A DNA stretch of 64,000 bases from Alcaligenes faecalis (GTDB lineage: Bacteria > Pseudomonadota > Gammaproteobacteria > Burkholderiales > Burkholderiaceae_B): positions 2,536,294 to 2,600,293 of the forward strand of contig NZ_CP168006.1 in assembly GCF_041521385.1 (NCBI RefSeq). Direction: 5' to 3'. Both the position numbers and the translations under genes were made by a program. Each line of letters opens with the position of its first letter. Position 1 is the stretch's first letter. Positions 26,896-39,332 of this stretch are shown piece after piece. The notes beneath the pieces are model-generated. The model did not search any database and had not been told where the DNA came from. It saw only the letters and a program-made list of their open reading frames with translations.

Positions 26896-27900
26896 ATGAC
26901 CACCCCTACAGATACGTCCGTCGATTCCAAACCTACTGTGCGCCCTCGCGTTGTCGACTACGACGCAACGCAAAAGCAGAAGGCCGAGGCCAAGACCTCG
27001 CGCATTCCCATTAAGGTCGTGCAGGCAGAGCGTTTGAAAAAGCCTGATTGGATTCGGGTGAAGGCGGCTGCACCGAACTCCCGTTTCTACGAGATCAAGG
27101 AAACACTGCGTGAGCACAAGCTGTTTTCGGTGTGTGAAGAGGCCTCCTGTCCCAATATCGGGGAGTGCTTTGGCAAGGGCACGGCCACCTTCATGATCAT
27201 GGGTGACAAGTGCACACGTCGTTGCCCATTTTGTGATGTGGGCCATGGTCGTCCCGACCCACTGGATGAGAACGAGCCCGTCAATCTGGCCAAGGCGATT
27301 GGTGCCATGAAGTTGTCCTACGTGGTGATTACCTCCGTAGACCGTGACGATTTGCGTGATGGTGGTGCTGCCCACTTTGTGGAATGTATCCGTCAGGTGC
27401 GCGAGCATTCGCCCACCACCACCATTGAAGTGTTGGTGCCAGACTTTCGTGCACGCCTGGACCGTGCCTTAGGCATCCTGAATGCCTGCCCGCCTGATGT
27501 AATGAACCACAACCTGGAAACTGTGCCTCGTTTGTACAAGCAGGCGCGTCCGGGTTCGGATTACCACCACTCTTTGAAACTGCTGCAAGAGTTCAAGAAG
27601 CTGCATCCAAACATTCCAACCAAATCCGGTTTGATGGTTGGCTTGGGTGAAACCAACGAAGAGATTCTGGAAGTGATGCGCGATATGCGTGCTCACGACA
27701 TTGATATGCTGACCATTGGCCAGTATCTGCAACCTTCCGGCCACCACTTGCCCGTGATGCGTTATGTGACGCCTGACGAGTTCTTGATGTTTGAACGCGA
27801 AGCCTATGCAATGGGCTTTACCCATGCCGCCGTTGGCGCCATGGTGCGTTCGTCCTATCACGCTGATCAGCAAGCGCACGCTGCCGGTGTGCAGCCCTAA
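26896..27900 (+). CDS. lipA: Lipoyl synthase
   Basis: Radical SAM enzyme inserting two sulfurs into protein-bound octanoyl groups. The 334 residues hold both iron-sulfur sites: the auxiliary cluster Cys80, Cys85 and Cys91 ([12 protein letters not shown]) and the radical-SAM triad Cys106, Cys110 and Cys113 (CTRRCPFC). The C-terminal RSSYHADQ supplies the conserved Ser-containing RSSY ligand motif. Length is normal with a Burkholderiales-type N-terminal extension. A rho-independent terminator follows. It is separated from lipB by about 5.2 kb of other genes. Confidence 0.97.
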   Translation: MTTPTDTSVDSKPTVRPRVVDYDATQKQKAEAKTSRIPIKVVQAERLKKPDWIRVKAAAPNSRFYEIKETLREHKLFSVCEEASCPNIGECFGKGTATFMIMGDKCTRRCPFCDVGHGRPDPLDENEPVNLAKAIGAMKLSYVVITSVDRDDLRDGGAAHFVECIRQVREHSPTTTIEVLVPDFRARLDRALGILNACPPDVMNHNLETVPRLYKQARPGSDYHHSLKLLQEFKKLHPNIPTKSGLMVGLGETNEEILEVMRDMRAHDIDMLTIGQYLQPSGHHLPVMRYVTPDEFLMFEREAYAMGFTHAAVGAMVRSSYHADQQAHAAGVQP

Positions 27901-27940
27901 TGATGGGGTGAGGTGCTATAGAACGCTGCTTTTATCTGAA

Positions 27941-27968
27941 AAACCCGGTTGTTGGCCGGGTTTTTTTT
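27941..27968 (+). terminator. lipA terminator
   Basis: AACCCGG/CCGGGTT hairpin followed by a run of eight T, 40 bp after the lipA stop. Confidence 0.9.
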
Positions 27969-28235
27969 ATGTCTGCTCTTATAGAGAGGCTTGTTGGGTT
28001 AGGTTTTGTTCAGTCGGCCAGACTATATCCACCAACCACGCTGGGCTATCTCGTTGCTGTTTTACTATTTGATCCGGTGCAGCGTGGAGTGAGGTGAGTG
28101 GGCGAGGAGTTCGTGTCTGTTGAGCTATTTGCCTATTCCTGCTTGCTGCGATGAGAGTATGTTGAGCGATGGTCAAAATTAAAGGGCCGTAATCGACCCC
28201 TTGGAATTTTTCTTGAATAGGTGCTTGATCGTTTT
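27969..28235. other. Gap between lipA terminator and the 117-aa gene
   Basis: No coding frame with protein-like composition and no RNA gene was recognised. A TATAGAGAG half of the palindrome family seen at 29491-29590 occurs near 27980. Confidence 0.5.
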
Positions 28236-28589
28236 TCAGCTAGAAGCTGGAGGCTCCACTGCATCGCTCTGCGTCAGGGCGCGGGTCGACAAACGCTCTA
28301 TATAAGGTTCCAGGGCTTTGTCATAGTCTTCGACGCCCAAGTACCAGGCTGTCAGGCCTTTGCTGTCTTGTTTGAGATCAGTCCAGCAGAATAAAGAGCG
28401 GTCAAAAGAGTCCTTGATGGTCTCATTAACAAACTTGAACAGTTCATCTAGCAAGGGAAGGCTGGTCAAGGGTACGGCGAACGGCGTTTCCCCCTGGAAT
28501 TGCCAGCTATATTGTTCGAGCAGTTCGTTCGACCAAATAGCATGTTGTTCTGCAGAGCTTAATTCTGGATTAGCGGGGCTTAAAGGCAT
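28236..28589 (-). CDS. Hypothetical protein, 117 aa
   Basis: I do not recognise the family. The product is soluble and acidic, with no signal peptide or membrane helix. It has aromatic-rich helices (QYSWQFQGETPFAVPLTSLP near 25-44, LLDELFKFVNETIKDSFDRS near 46-65) and a C-terminal region (AWYLGVEDYDKALEPYIERL) that resembles a short repeat-like helical pair. It starts 30 bp downstream of ung on the same strand and is likely co-transcribed with it. The frame contains no internal oddities, and codon use resembles its neighbours. Confidence 0.7.
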   Translation of the reverse strand: MPLSPANPELSSAEQHAIWSNELLEQYSWQFQGETPFAVPLTSLPLLDELFKFVNETIKDSFDRSLFCWTDLKQDSKGLTAWYLGVEDYDKALEPYIERLSTRALTQSDAVEPPASS

Positions 28590-28619
28590 GGTTCAGGATC
28601 AGGTAAGGGGAACGGATGG

Positions 28620-29423
28620 TTAAGCGCCAGTGGCAAACCATTGGATGGGGGCGGCGCCTTGCTCTTTGAGCCACTCATTGGCCTGCTGGAAATGACCGCA
28701 ACCAATAAAAGGCACAGGGGGCCGGCGCGCAGCCAAGGGGGAAGGGTGATTGGCCTTTAAAATCAGATAAGGATGCTGGGAATGATGCTGAATCAAGGCC
28801 TCTTTGGCTTGGGCGTGCGCACCCCACAACATATAAACAATAGGGCGGGTGCTTTGCTGGGCCAGGTTCATCAGCAGGGAGTCAGTAATCTGTTCCCAAC
28901 CTTTTTTGGCATGAGACGCAGGCAAACCATCTTCTACCGTTAGCGACGTATTCAACAGCAAGACACCTTGTCGGCCCCAGTTGCTCAGATCATGACTACT
29001 GGGTGACGCTGTGTCGGGATATTCCAGTTCCAGCTCTTTAAAGATGTTGCGCAGACTGGGCGGGGCCGGGCAGGTGTCAGGCACAGAAAATGACAGGCCC
29101 TGTGCTTGATTGGGACCGTGATAAGGATCCTGGCCCAGAATCACTACGCTGACTTTCTGCAATGGCAGCAGTTCCAGTGCGCGGAAAGGGGCGGCCGGGT
29201 AAATAGAGGCGCCATCCTGGCACTCCTTGTCCAACCACTTGGCTAGAGTTGCCAGTATGTCTTGCAGTTCCGGGCGATCCAATGTGGCACGCCAGTCGCT
29301 GGGAAGGCGGGCAGCTTGCGTCAGGATGTTCTCGGTCAGGAGATTGCCGGAGAGTATTTCTTCGCCAATCAGGCTGAGCTGTGCCGCAGGGGCTTGAGAA
29401 GATGAGCGGGCCATAGTCTGCAT
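28620..29423 (-). CDS. ung: Uracil-DNA glycosylase
   Basis: Removes uracil from DNA as the first step of base-excision repair. The 267 residues contain the water-activating Asp99 in GQDPYHGPNQAQGLSFSVP, the LLLNTSLTVEDG block near 156-167, and the HPSPL loop at 226-230 with catalytic His226. The N-terminal ~50 residues extend beyond the catalytic core, as in many betaproteobacteria. Starts at 29423 or at the ATG three codons later cannot be distinguished. Confidence 0.96.
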   Translation of the reverse strand: MQTMARSSSQAPAAQLSLIGEEILSGNLLTENILTQAARLPSDWRATLDRPELQDILATLAKWLDKECQDGASIYPAAPFRALELLPLQKVSVVILGQDPYHGPNQAQGLSFSVPDTCPAPPSLRNIFKELELEYPDTASPSSHDLSNWGRQGVLLLNTSLTVEDGLPASHAKKGWEQITDSLLMNLAQQSTRPIVYMLWGAHAQAKEALIQHHSQHPYLILKANHPSPLAARRPPVPFIGCGHFQQANEWLKEQGAAPIQWFATGA

Positions 29424-29490
29424 ACAGAGTTATTTGTCCGCCTATTGTAATAGGGGGCGATGTGGCTTACCTATCTGCCTGGATGGAGTC

Positions 29491-29590
29491 TCTCTATATA
29501 GGGAGGAGTTTGTCGGTCAAAAGTAGGGCGATTGGTATGCCTCTATATAGAGAGGGATGATCCGCTCTATATATAAAGCGTTGCAGACCC
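29491..29590. repeat. Cluster of TATATA-centred palindromes
   Basis: Three related short palindromes within 100 bp: TCTCTATATAGGGAGG (from 29491), CTCTATATAGAG (29541-29552, perfect) and CGCT...AGCG around TATATATA (29573-29590). Similar copies occur at about 26763 and 27980. They could be protein-binding sites or remnants of a dispersed repeat family. Function is unknown. Confidence 0.6.
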
Positions 29591-29667
29591 GGTTCTAGAT
29601 TAACGACTCATACTGAGGGCCGGGTCTTTGTTCAGCCTCCCCCAAGATCGCAACTGCATTCTCATCT

Positions 29668-29693
29668 TGTCTGTCTGTCTGTCTGTCTGTCTG
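29668..29693 (+). repeat. TGTC tetranucleotide microsatellite
   Basis: Six perfect TGTC units plus two bases. It is not inside a supported gene, so any length change would alter only spacing upstream of the rrn promoters. Confidence 0.95.
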
Positions 29694-29772
29694 CGAAGTG
29701 CTCTGGGTTTGGGGCTTTAGTGCAAAACAGGAGGATCGAGGCTGGGTTGGAGAGAAAAAGCCCAGAATCTAC

Positions 29773-29814
29773 GTGCTTTGTGCTTTGTGCTTTGTGCTTT
29801 GTGCTTTGTGCTTT
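29773..29814 (+). repeat. GTGCTTT heptanucleotide tandem repeat
   Basis: Six perfect 7-bp units (42 bp). It lies 80 bp after the tetramer repeat and about 350 bp before the first rRNA promoter. A 7-bp unit would shift a reading frame, but no real gene crosses it. Confidence 0.95.
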
Positions 29815-30158
29815 GTATTGGGGAGTTTTGGTCTTTCATCCCCCGGTGCTGGCATTCGATTTGCACCGGACGAGATATACGCATATTAGTATCATTTGGT
29901 TTCATTTGAAATTATCTATATAGAACAATCATCTAAATTAGGCTTGGTTGTAATTTGCCTCTTTTTTATGAAATATTTAGGTGGAAAACTTGCAAAGCCA
30001 AATTTCATCGTGCTATAGTTCTTTTCTCGCTGCAGCACACACAGGTTTTCTGAGGCGCCGCAGAGAGTAGTTAGACAAGTTTCATCGCCTTGGCCAAGAG
30101 GCCCGCACCGAAGCTTGAATGACTGGTCAGGTAACTGACACGGTGTAAAACCCGGAGC

Positions 30159-30188
30159 TTGACAAATCAGAAAATTCTGTGTTAAAGT
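30159..30188 (+). promoter_or_regulatory. Upstream rRNA promoter
   Basis: TTGACA at 30159-30164 and TAAAGT at 30183-30188 with 18-bp spacing. The -35 is perfect and the -10 weak. It is the distal of two promoters before 16S. Confidence 0.6.
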
Positions 30189-30391
30189 TCTAGGTTCTGC
30201 TCCAGAGAATGCAACGTTAAGTTTTTAGCTGTTTTGAAGGTTGAGACAGTTTTGAAAATTTACCCTTGTTTGTGAAGTTGGATGGTTAGCCTTTTAGGTT
30301 GATTGTTCGCCAGGTAGGACAGAACGAAAATTCTGGTTTAAGCGGGACGAGTTAGACGGTTTTAAACTTTCTAGCTTCTTCAAAAAAACGC

Positions 30392-30420
30392 TTGACACAC
30401 TGCCTGATTTGCTTCATAAT
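30392..30420 (+). promoter_or_regulatory. Proximal rRNA promoter
   Basis: Perfect -35 TTGACA at 30392-30397 and -10 CATAAT at 30415-30420, 17-bp spacing, with A/T tracts upstream (AAAAAAA) resembling an UP element. Confidence 0.8.
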
Positions 30421-30511
30421 CTCGTTTCTCTGCTGCTAACACAGCAAGGCACGAAGCACTAAACGCAACGAGCCAGCCGGGTTAGTCAGTGGAACGACAG
30501 GCAACTGTCAC

Positions 30512-30526
30512 TGCTCTTTAACAATT
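30512..30526 (+). promoter_or_regulatory. rrn boxA antitermination site (leader)
   Basis: TGCTCTTTAACAATT, the standard NusB-NusE binding boxA of rRNA operons. A second copy lies in the 16S-23S spacer. It directly adjoins the stem 30526-30550, which pairs with 32261-32285 to form the 16S RNase III processing duplex. Confidence 0.9.
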
Positions 30527-30697
30527 AACAGCCGATAAGTGTGGGCGCTTGGAATGAGCGAGTCGAACCCTTCGGGGATCGCCACAAGTTTGTATCAAGT
30601 GCTCACAAACGAAAGATGAAGAATTACCTTGTGTAACTCTGAATTTTTCTTTGAGACACAATCGGTCTTGTCGCAAGACGGGACAACCACAGAGATT

Positions 30698-32237
<1,540 letters not shown>

Positions 32238-32329
32238 AGAGCGAATGGCTCGCAAAGCGAAAGCGTCCACACTTATTGGCTGTTAGTTCATGTCATGACC
32301 ATTGAAGGTATCGCCCACTGGTGATAGAT

Positions 32330-32406
32330 GGGTCAGTAGCTCAGTCGGTTAGAGCACCGTCTTGATAAGGCGGGGGTCGTTGGTTCGATTCCAACTTGAC
32401 CCACCA
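32330..32406 (+). tRNA. ileT: tRNA-Ile (GAT)
   Basis: 77-nt cloverleaf with encoded CCA, anticodon GAT in CTTGATAAGG and T-loop GGTTCGATTCC. Acceptor stem GGGTCAG pairs with TTGACCC (one G-U). Standard spacer tRNA of rrn operons. Confidence 0.98.
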
Positions 32407-32419
32407 ACGATTACTTCGG

Positions 32420-32495
32420 GGGGGATTAGCTCAGCTGGGAGAGCACCTGCTTTGCAAGCAGGGGGTCGTCGGTTCGATCCCGTCATCCTCCACCA
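32420..32495 (+). tRNA. alaT: tRNA-Ala (TGC)
   Basis: 76-nt cloverleaf with encoded CCA, anticodon TGC in CTTTGCAAG and T-loop GGTTCGATCCC. Acceptor stem GGGGGAT pairs with ATCCTCC (one G-U). Second spacer tRNA, 13 nt after tRNA-Ile. Confidence 0.98.
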
Positions 32496-32872
32496 CCGCT
32501 TTTATGGGGGTGGTCGATATAGCAAGGTTCATGACAGAGTATAGGGCACAGGACAACAACGGTTGGCCTGGCGCGAGATTCAACGAAGAGTGTTCTTTGT
32601 AAAGAATACTGCTCGTTGGGTTATGCAACCCACGAATTGCTCTTTAACAATTAGGAAGAAGCACAACGAAGGTGTGTTGTCTCATAAACGCAAGACGATT
32701 AGTCGACTTGTGATGACAATACACGGGTTGTGATTGCAACAGAACAAATTATGTTCAACGAAAGTTCTCAAAAATATAGACGTTGTTCAATCTTCGGATT
32801 GGATAACAGCTAAGGATTGATGAACGGCAACAACGTATACTCATATTCCTATAACAGCATCAAGCGTTATAG
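32496..32872 (+). other. 16S-23S spacer, distal part, with second boxA
   Basis: 377 bp without a gene. A second boxA (GCTCTTTAACAATT) ends near 32652. The last ~25 bases (TTATAGGATCAAGC at 32867-32880) pair with GCTTGATCCTATAA after the 23S gene, forming the 23S processing stem. Confidence 0.85.
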
Positions 32873-35755
<2,883 letters not shown>

Positions 35756-35935
35756 ATAACCCTTGAGGTTGTAGTGAGTGAAGTTGTTGACCACAGAACG
35801 TAATATTGAAGTGCAGCGCAACCCGCGCTCGACACCTTCGTAACCGCTGCTAGCTGATCCGTACTGATCGCTGGCAGTGTGCTTCTTCCAATTGGCTGGG
35901 GCGTCCCTTCAAAAGACGACTCGGCAACCAGTTAC

Positions 35936-36050
35936 GCTTGACGACCATAGCAAGGTGGTCCCACACCTTCCCATCCCGAACAGGATTGTGAAACGCCTTT
36001 GCGCCGATGATAGTGGACGGACGTCTGTGAAAGTAGGTCATCGTCAAGCT
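35936..36050 (+). rRNA. rrf: 5S ribosomal RNA
   Basis: About 115 nt. Terminal stem GCTTGACGA pairs with TCGTCAAGC, and the internal blocks GGTGGTCCCACACC, CCCGAACAGG and GTGAAACGCC are typical. It lies 180 bp after 23S and closes the operon. Confidence 0.96.
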
Positions 36051-36058
36051 CTTATCCC

Positions 36059-36099
36059 TCAAAACCCCCGCAAGTATCCCTTGCGGGGGTTTTGTTTTA
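36059..36099 (+). terminator. rrn operon terminator
   Basis: AAAACCCCCGCAAG/CTTGCGGGGGTTTT hairpin with a T-rich tail immediately after 5S. Strong rho-independent form. Confidence 0.95.
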
Positions 36100-36732
36100 G
36101 GCGCAACAACCGCACACGCGACCGGCACGCCCGGAGGCCACATAGGCCTTCCTTGGGGCATCCGCCTCAGGCGCACCGACCCCCCTTCTGGCTGCACAAA
36201 GGCCAGCGATCCTCACGATCCCTCCTCCAGGCCTACCACCCCCCCTTCAGGCCCGTTCCGGGCACGTTTATCTCTCCCTCTACATACGTATGCCTATCAG
36301 CCCGAGACGCCATTGGCTCGGCCACCATTACGAGCAGTCCTGGGATCAAAGGATTGCATGTTCATTCCCTTCTTCGGGGTATGTCAGGAGCCTGGCCTCT
36401 ATCGAGCATCATGGTGATTGTTATATAGGTGGTAGCTTTACCCCCGTCATACGGTTATTGTGTACGTCTCCTCCCCTTGATCCCCCTGAAACTCCTATTC
36501 AGTTTCCTTTTTGGTGTCGCAGCTATGAGGCCTGCGAAGGCCAGCCGCGCCCATTCAGAATCGAGGTCAATTTGGAAGCAAGGCTACTGCTAGTGAACTC
36601 CACCCCTTAATATTCCCTATCTCTAACATGGTCAAATTTGACCGTTTCTTGCTTGGATCTGCTCCTAAGTCATGCTGAACTAGCAGTTTTGACTCTCTTT
36701 TTACTTCCTCTCCAAAGCCTCGATTTATCTGT
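36100..36732. other. Gap between rrn terminator and the Dnr-type regulator
   Basis: About 630 bp without a supported gene. The first 200 bp are C-rich with imperfect AGGCCT and CCCCCCTTC repetitions. Open frames on the plus strand here have compositions unlike neighbouring proteins and no ribosome binding site. A 14-bp perfect palindrome lies at 36630-36643. Confidence 0.6.
36630..36643. promoter_or_regulatory. Perfect palindrome GGTCAAATTTGACC
   Basis: A 14-bp perfect dyad 90 bp before the FNR-like box and about 185 bp before the regulator gene. The symmetry suggests a dimeric regulator site. The factor is unknown. Confidence 0.4.
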
Positions 36733-36746
36733 TTGACGTGTATCAA
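36733..36746 (+). promoter_or_regulatory. FNR/Dnr-type box before the regulator gene
   Basis: TTGACGTGTATCAA differs from the FNR consensus TTGAT-N4-ATCAA at one position. It lies 80-94 bp before the regulator start, suggesting autoregulation or control by another FNR-family protein. Confidence 0.75.
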
Positions 36747-36826
36747 TCAGGCGCCGAGCTAATCTGAACAAGAGGGAAAAGAGTATGTCAGTCTAGTGAT
36801 GGTTCTATTTGGTCTACGGAAAAGAT

Positions 36827-37597
36827 ATGGCGGCTCAAGACACGGCCTCGCAGGCAAGCAATGATGATTTGTCGGACACCAGGCTCGTGCAGGGGGAAGG
36901 GCCTGGACGCTGGAAACGCATACAGGCTCAGTTGGCTCATCTACCTATATTCAAGGAGCTGCCTCCAGACCAGTTGGAGCCTATCGCCAGAGGTACTCAG
37001 GAAGTGCACGCCTTGCGTGGCACGACTTTATTTCACAGTGGCGACCCTTGTTTGGGCTTTCACATGCTGGTCTATGGCCGGGTGAAACTGGTCTTTGTCT
37101 CGTCCACAGGGGCCGAGCGTGTTGTACGTTTGGTGGGCCCAGGAGAAGGATTTGGTGAGGCATTGATGTTCATGGGCCGTAATTACATTGTGACGGCCCA
37201 GACTTTGGTGGATTCTCTGCTTTTGCATATCAACAGAGACACCCTGATGGAACAGTTGGAGAAGGGAAGTGAGGTTGCCCGCTTGATGCTGGCCGGTTTA
37301 AGCGAGCGGCTTTATCGTTTGATGGGCGAACTGGAAGCCTACACGCTGCAAAATGGTGTGCAACGTCTGGTCAGCTATCTCTTGCAAGAGTGGCCGGGTG
37401 AAGAGGGTGTCCCCTTCAGGATTGATGTTGGCAAGTCCGTGATTGCTTCTCGTCTGAATCTGACCCCGGAGCACTTATCGCGGACTTTGCGTGATTTGAT
37501 GGACCGGGATCTGATTCGGGTTCAGCGGCGTAATTTTACGATTTTGGACAGTGCGGCTTTGCGGCAATATGGTGCTCTGCCTGATACGCGCGAATAG
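36827..37597 (+). CDS. dnr: Crp/Fnr-family regulator, Dnr type
   Basis: A 256-residue regulator with a cyclic-nucleotide-binding-fold sensor (~45-155), a long dimerisation helix (~155-185) and a C-terminal winged helix. The recognition helix reads PEHLSRTLR, the E-x2-S-R arrangement that in FNR contacts TTGAT. The N-terminal Cys cluster of oxygen-sensing FNR is missing, and only one Cys is present, so it is more like the NO/haem-responsive Dnr/NnrR branch. An FNR-like box precedes it and similar boxes precede ubiU and nrdD. The start MAAQDTAS is preferred to an ATG six codons upstream. Its 3' end overlaps the convergent membrane-protein gene by 62 bp. Confidence 0.85.
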   Translation: MAAQDTASQASNDDLSDTRLVQGEGPGRWKRIQAQLAHLPIFKELPPDQLEPIARGTQEVHALRGTTLFHSGDPCLGFHMLVYGRVKLVFVSSTGAERVVRLVGPGEGFGEALMFMGRNYIVTAQTLVDSLLLHINRDTLMEQLEKGSEVARLMLAGLSERLYRLMGELEAYTLQNGVQRLVSYLLQEWPGEEGVPFRIDVGKSVIASRLNLTPEHLSRTLRDLMDRDLIRVQRRNFTILDSAALRQYGALPDTRE

Positions 37598-38903
37598 CAC
37601 ACAAGCTATGGCGATAACGCTGCCAGGCTGTCCATAGATTCCAGGACAAGGTTGCAAAGGACAGCAGCAAGACAGGGGCTGCCACCCACGTGAAAGATTC
37701 GATACCCAAGCTTGCACCCGTCCAAAGCACTAGGCTTAGGCTATGCAAAGCCCAATGCGCGCGGGCGGTCGATGTGGGGATGTAGTTGGCAGTCTTGGGG
37801 ATAAGGCGCAAGAGGGCACGCGTGTGCTCAGTATGGTCGGTATCCAGACTGACCTGCTCCTGGGCCTCGCGCCAAAGCAGGAAAGGCACGATGGTATAGA
37901 GCATTCCACAGACGACGGAACCCAAGGCTCCCATGATCAGCAAGACTCCTATGGCCAGCTCTGCGTTGGAGGCGGTGGGACTGTGGGCCCAGAAGTTCAA
38001 AAGGACAGCAATCAAGAGGCTGCTTAAAGAACTGTACCAGAACAGGGTACTGGCTCCTGCCGTTGGGCGTTTGCGTTTCCAGAGTCTCGCCCAACTGATC
38101 ACTGCCCATAAGCCGTAGCTTAGAAAGATCAGGTAGGTGACCAGATCACGCACAGGTAGCCAGGAGCCGGGCAAAGAGGTCAAGGCCCACTGTGCAATCA
38201 ATAATGCAGTGACGACCCAAGGTAGCCAACGTACCAGGGGTGCCGGGTAGAGTTCGGTGATCTGAAAAATAGGCAGCAGTTGGAAGGACATGGCAATCAG
38301 TAGCAAACCTGCCCAAGCGGCCAGGCCCATCATCACGTGCAGGTTCAGCAGATTAGCGACGGTTTGCTCGCTTGCCAGGGCGACCAGCATGGCAAGCCCC
38401 GTTGAGACGGCCAGCAATAGCCCCAGCAAAGCCAAGCGGATAGGAGCAACGATCTCCTTGGCTCCGCGAAAGACATCGCGGCGGGAACGCCACAAGGCCA
38501 GTATGACCGTCAGTAGATAGCCACCCAGAGCAAGGGCCAGACAAACGCCTGCCAGCGTGTATGCCCAGCTTTGCCAGCTAAGAAAGCCTGTCATCAGGAA
38601 TAGTGTGCCGGCGCTGAGCAAGCCCCAAAAAACCAGGGCCCGACCGCATGACACTTGAAGACGCACATTACAGGCTACCGCCAGAATATGGGTCAAAGAG
38701 GCAAACATGGCACTGCCTACAATCCCTAAGGTCCAGGCGTGGGTCAAGGCCAAGGTAGCCGGGTGCCAGCGGGAGCTGAATAGTTCTGGTCCGCTATAGA
38801 GCGCCAGCATGGCGGCAAGCAGCCCGAAAAAGGGGACGTTTGCAAACAGGGGTAAGGTCAGCGACAAAGAGGGCGACTGATCCAGCGATAAAGCGCGTTG
38901 CAT
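37536..38903 (-). CDS. Multi-pass membrane protein next to Dnr
   Basis: 455 residues with about 12 hydrophobic helices. The family found beside dnr/nor-type genes in other proteobacteria has a weak resemblance to haem-copper oxidase subunit I and NnrS. Here His residues lie in helices at LALTHAWTLGIVGSAMF (near 57-73) and LLNLHVMMGLAAWAG (near 190-204), followed by SFQLLPIFQITELYP near 211-225. These might bind haem or copper, but that is inference. No function is established. It starts 4 bp after the DUF2249 gene, so they form an operon, and its 3' end runs 62 bp into the dnr coding region on the other strand. Confidence 0.75.
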   Translation of the reverse strand: MQRALSLDQSPSLSLTLPLFANVPFFGLLAAMLALYSGPELFSSRWHPATLALTHAWTLGIVGSAMFASLTHILAVACNVRLQVSCGRALVFWGLLSAGTLFLMTGFLSWQSWAYTLAGVCLALALGGYLLTVILALWRSRRDVFRGAKEIVAPIRLALLGLLLAVSTGLAMLVALASEQTVANLLNLHVMMGLAAWAGLLLIAMSFQLLPIFQITELYPAPLVRWLPWVVTALLIAQWALTSLPGSWLPVRDLVTYLIFLSYGLWAVISWARLWKRKRPTAGASTLFWYSSLSSLLIAVLLNFWAHSPTASNAELAIGVLLIMGALGSVVCGMLYTIVPFLLWREAQEQVSLDTDHTEHTRALLRLIPKTANYIPTSTARAHWALHSLSLVLWTGASLGIESFTWVAAPVLLLSFATLSWNLWTAWQRYRHSLCAIRAYQAEHHIAAKPHCPKS

Positions 38904-38907
38904 AGAC

Positions 38908-39129
38908 TTAGTTCCTGCGGATGATGAGCTGAAAGCCGTTTTCCTGGTGTGTGCCTTGATACTTGAAACCACTGCGTCGCAGGATTTCATACAAAGGGAA
39001 GGGCTCTCGATCCAGCCACATGAGCAAGGCTTGGGTGGGAGCCAGTTCGGCCAGTGCTTCCAGGCAATGCTCCAAAGGTTCCGGTGCGGGCAGGCCGCGA
39101 GTATCCAGCGTGATCTCAGTTTGTGTCAT
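38908..39129 (-). CDS. DUF2249 domain protein
   Basis: A 73-residue protein of the DUF2249 family, which has a TusA/SirA-like fold. The typical features are LDTRGLPAPEPLEHCLEAL near residues 7-25, the WLDREPFPLYEILRRSGF block near 38-55, and a C-terminal FQLIIRR. No conserved Cys of the TusA type is present. Members often accompany denitrification or nitric-oxide genes. It is the first gene of a two-gene operon with the membrane protein and is divergent from ubiU, sharing an intergenic region that holds an FNR-like site. Confidence 0.8.
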   Translation of the reverse strand: MTQTEITLDTRGLPAPEPLEHCLEALAELAPTQALLMWLDREPFPLYEILRRSGFKYQGTHQENGFQLIIRRN

Positions 39130-39235
39130 CAAGACTCCAGCACGAAAGGCTTGGAAGGCATTGTGTACCATTCTGCCCGCCCATGGCGCAGTCAAAGTGG
39201 GACTTGTTTGCCTCGGGTCAGGAGGTGGGAAGAAT

Positions 39236-39249
39236 TTGATATGCGTTAA
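39236..39249. promoter_or_regulatory. FNR/Dnr-like site between DUF2249 and ubiU
   Basis: TTGATATGCGTTAA has a perfect left FNR half-site and a degenerate right half. It lies in the divergent intergenic region, 84 bp before ubiU and 107 bp before the DUF2249 start. The same TTGAT-N4-GTTAA pattern occurs before nrdD. Confidence 0.55.
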
Positions 39250-39332
39250 GGCCCCTTAATTTCAGAGCAGGCATAGTGGTGGTCTTGTCGAGCCAGGATC
39301 CGCCCTGGCCAGATTGCTGATCGGGGAGTGTC

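Larger units (their letters stand above)
29424..30697. other. Long non-coding region upstream of the rrn operon
   Basis: 1.27 kb without a convincing gene. It holds three TATATA-centred palindromes (29491-29590), a TGTC tetramer repeat (29668-29693), a GTGCTTT heptamer repeat (29773-29814), two rRNA promoters (30159-30188 and 30392-30420), a boxA (30512-30526) and the 5' half of the 16S processing stem (30526-30550). Open frames crossing the heptamer repeat on both strands have repeat-driven composition and are not supported. Confidence 0.75.

Noticed and set aside
29668..29814. Possible CRISPR array
   Set aside because: The repeats are contiguous 4-bp and 7-bp units without spacers, and no cas genes are near.
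35877..36610. Open frames after the rrn operon
   Set aside because: The first overlaps 5S rRNA and the terminator; the others have no start signal and unlikely composition.
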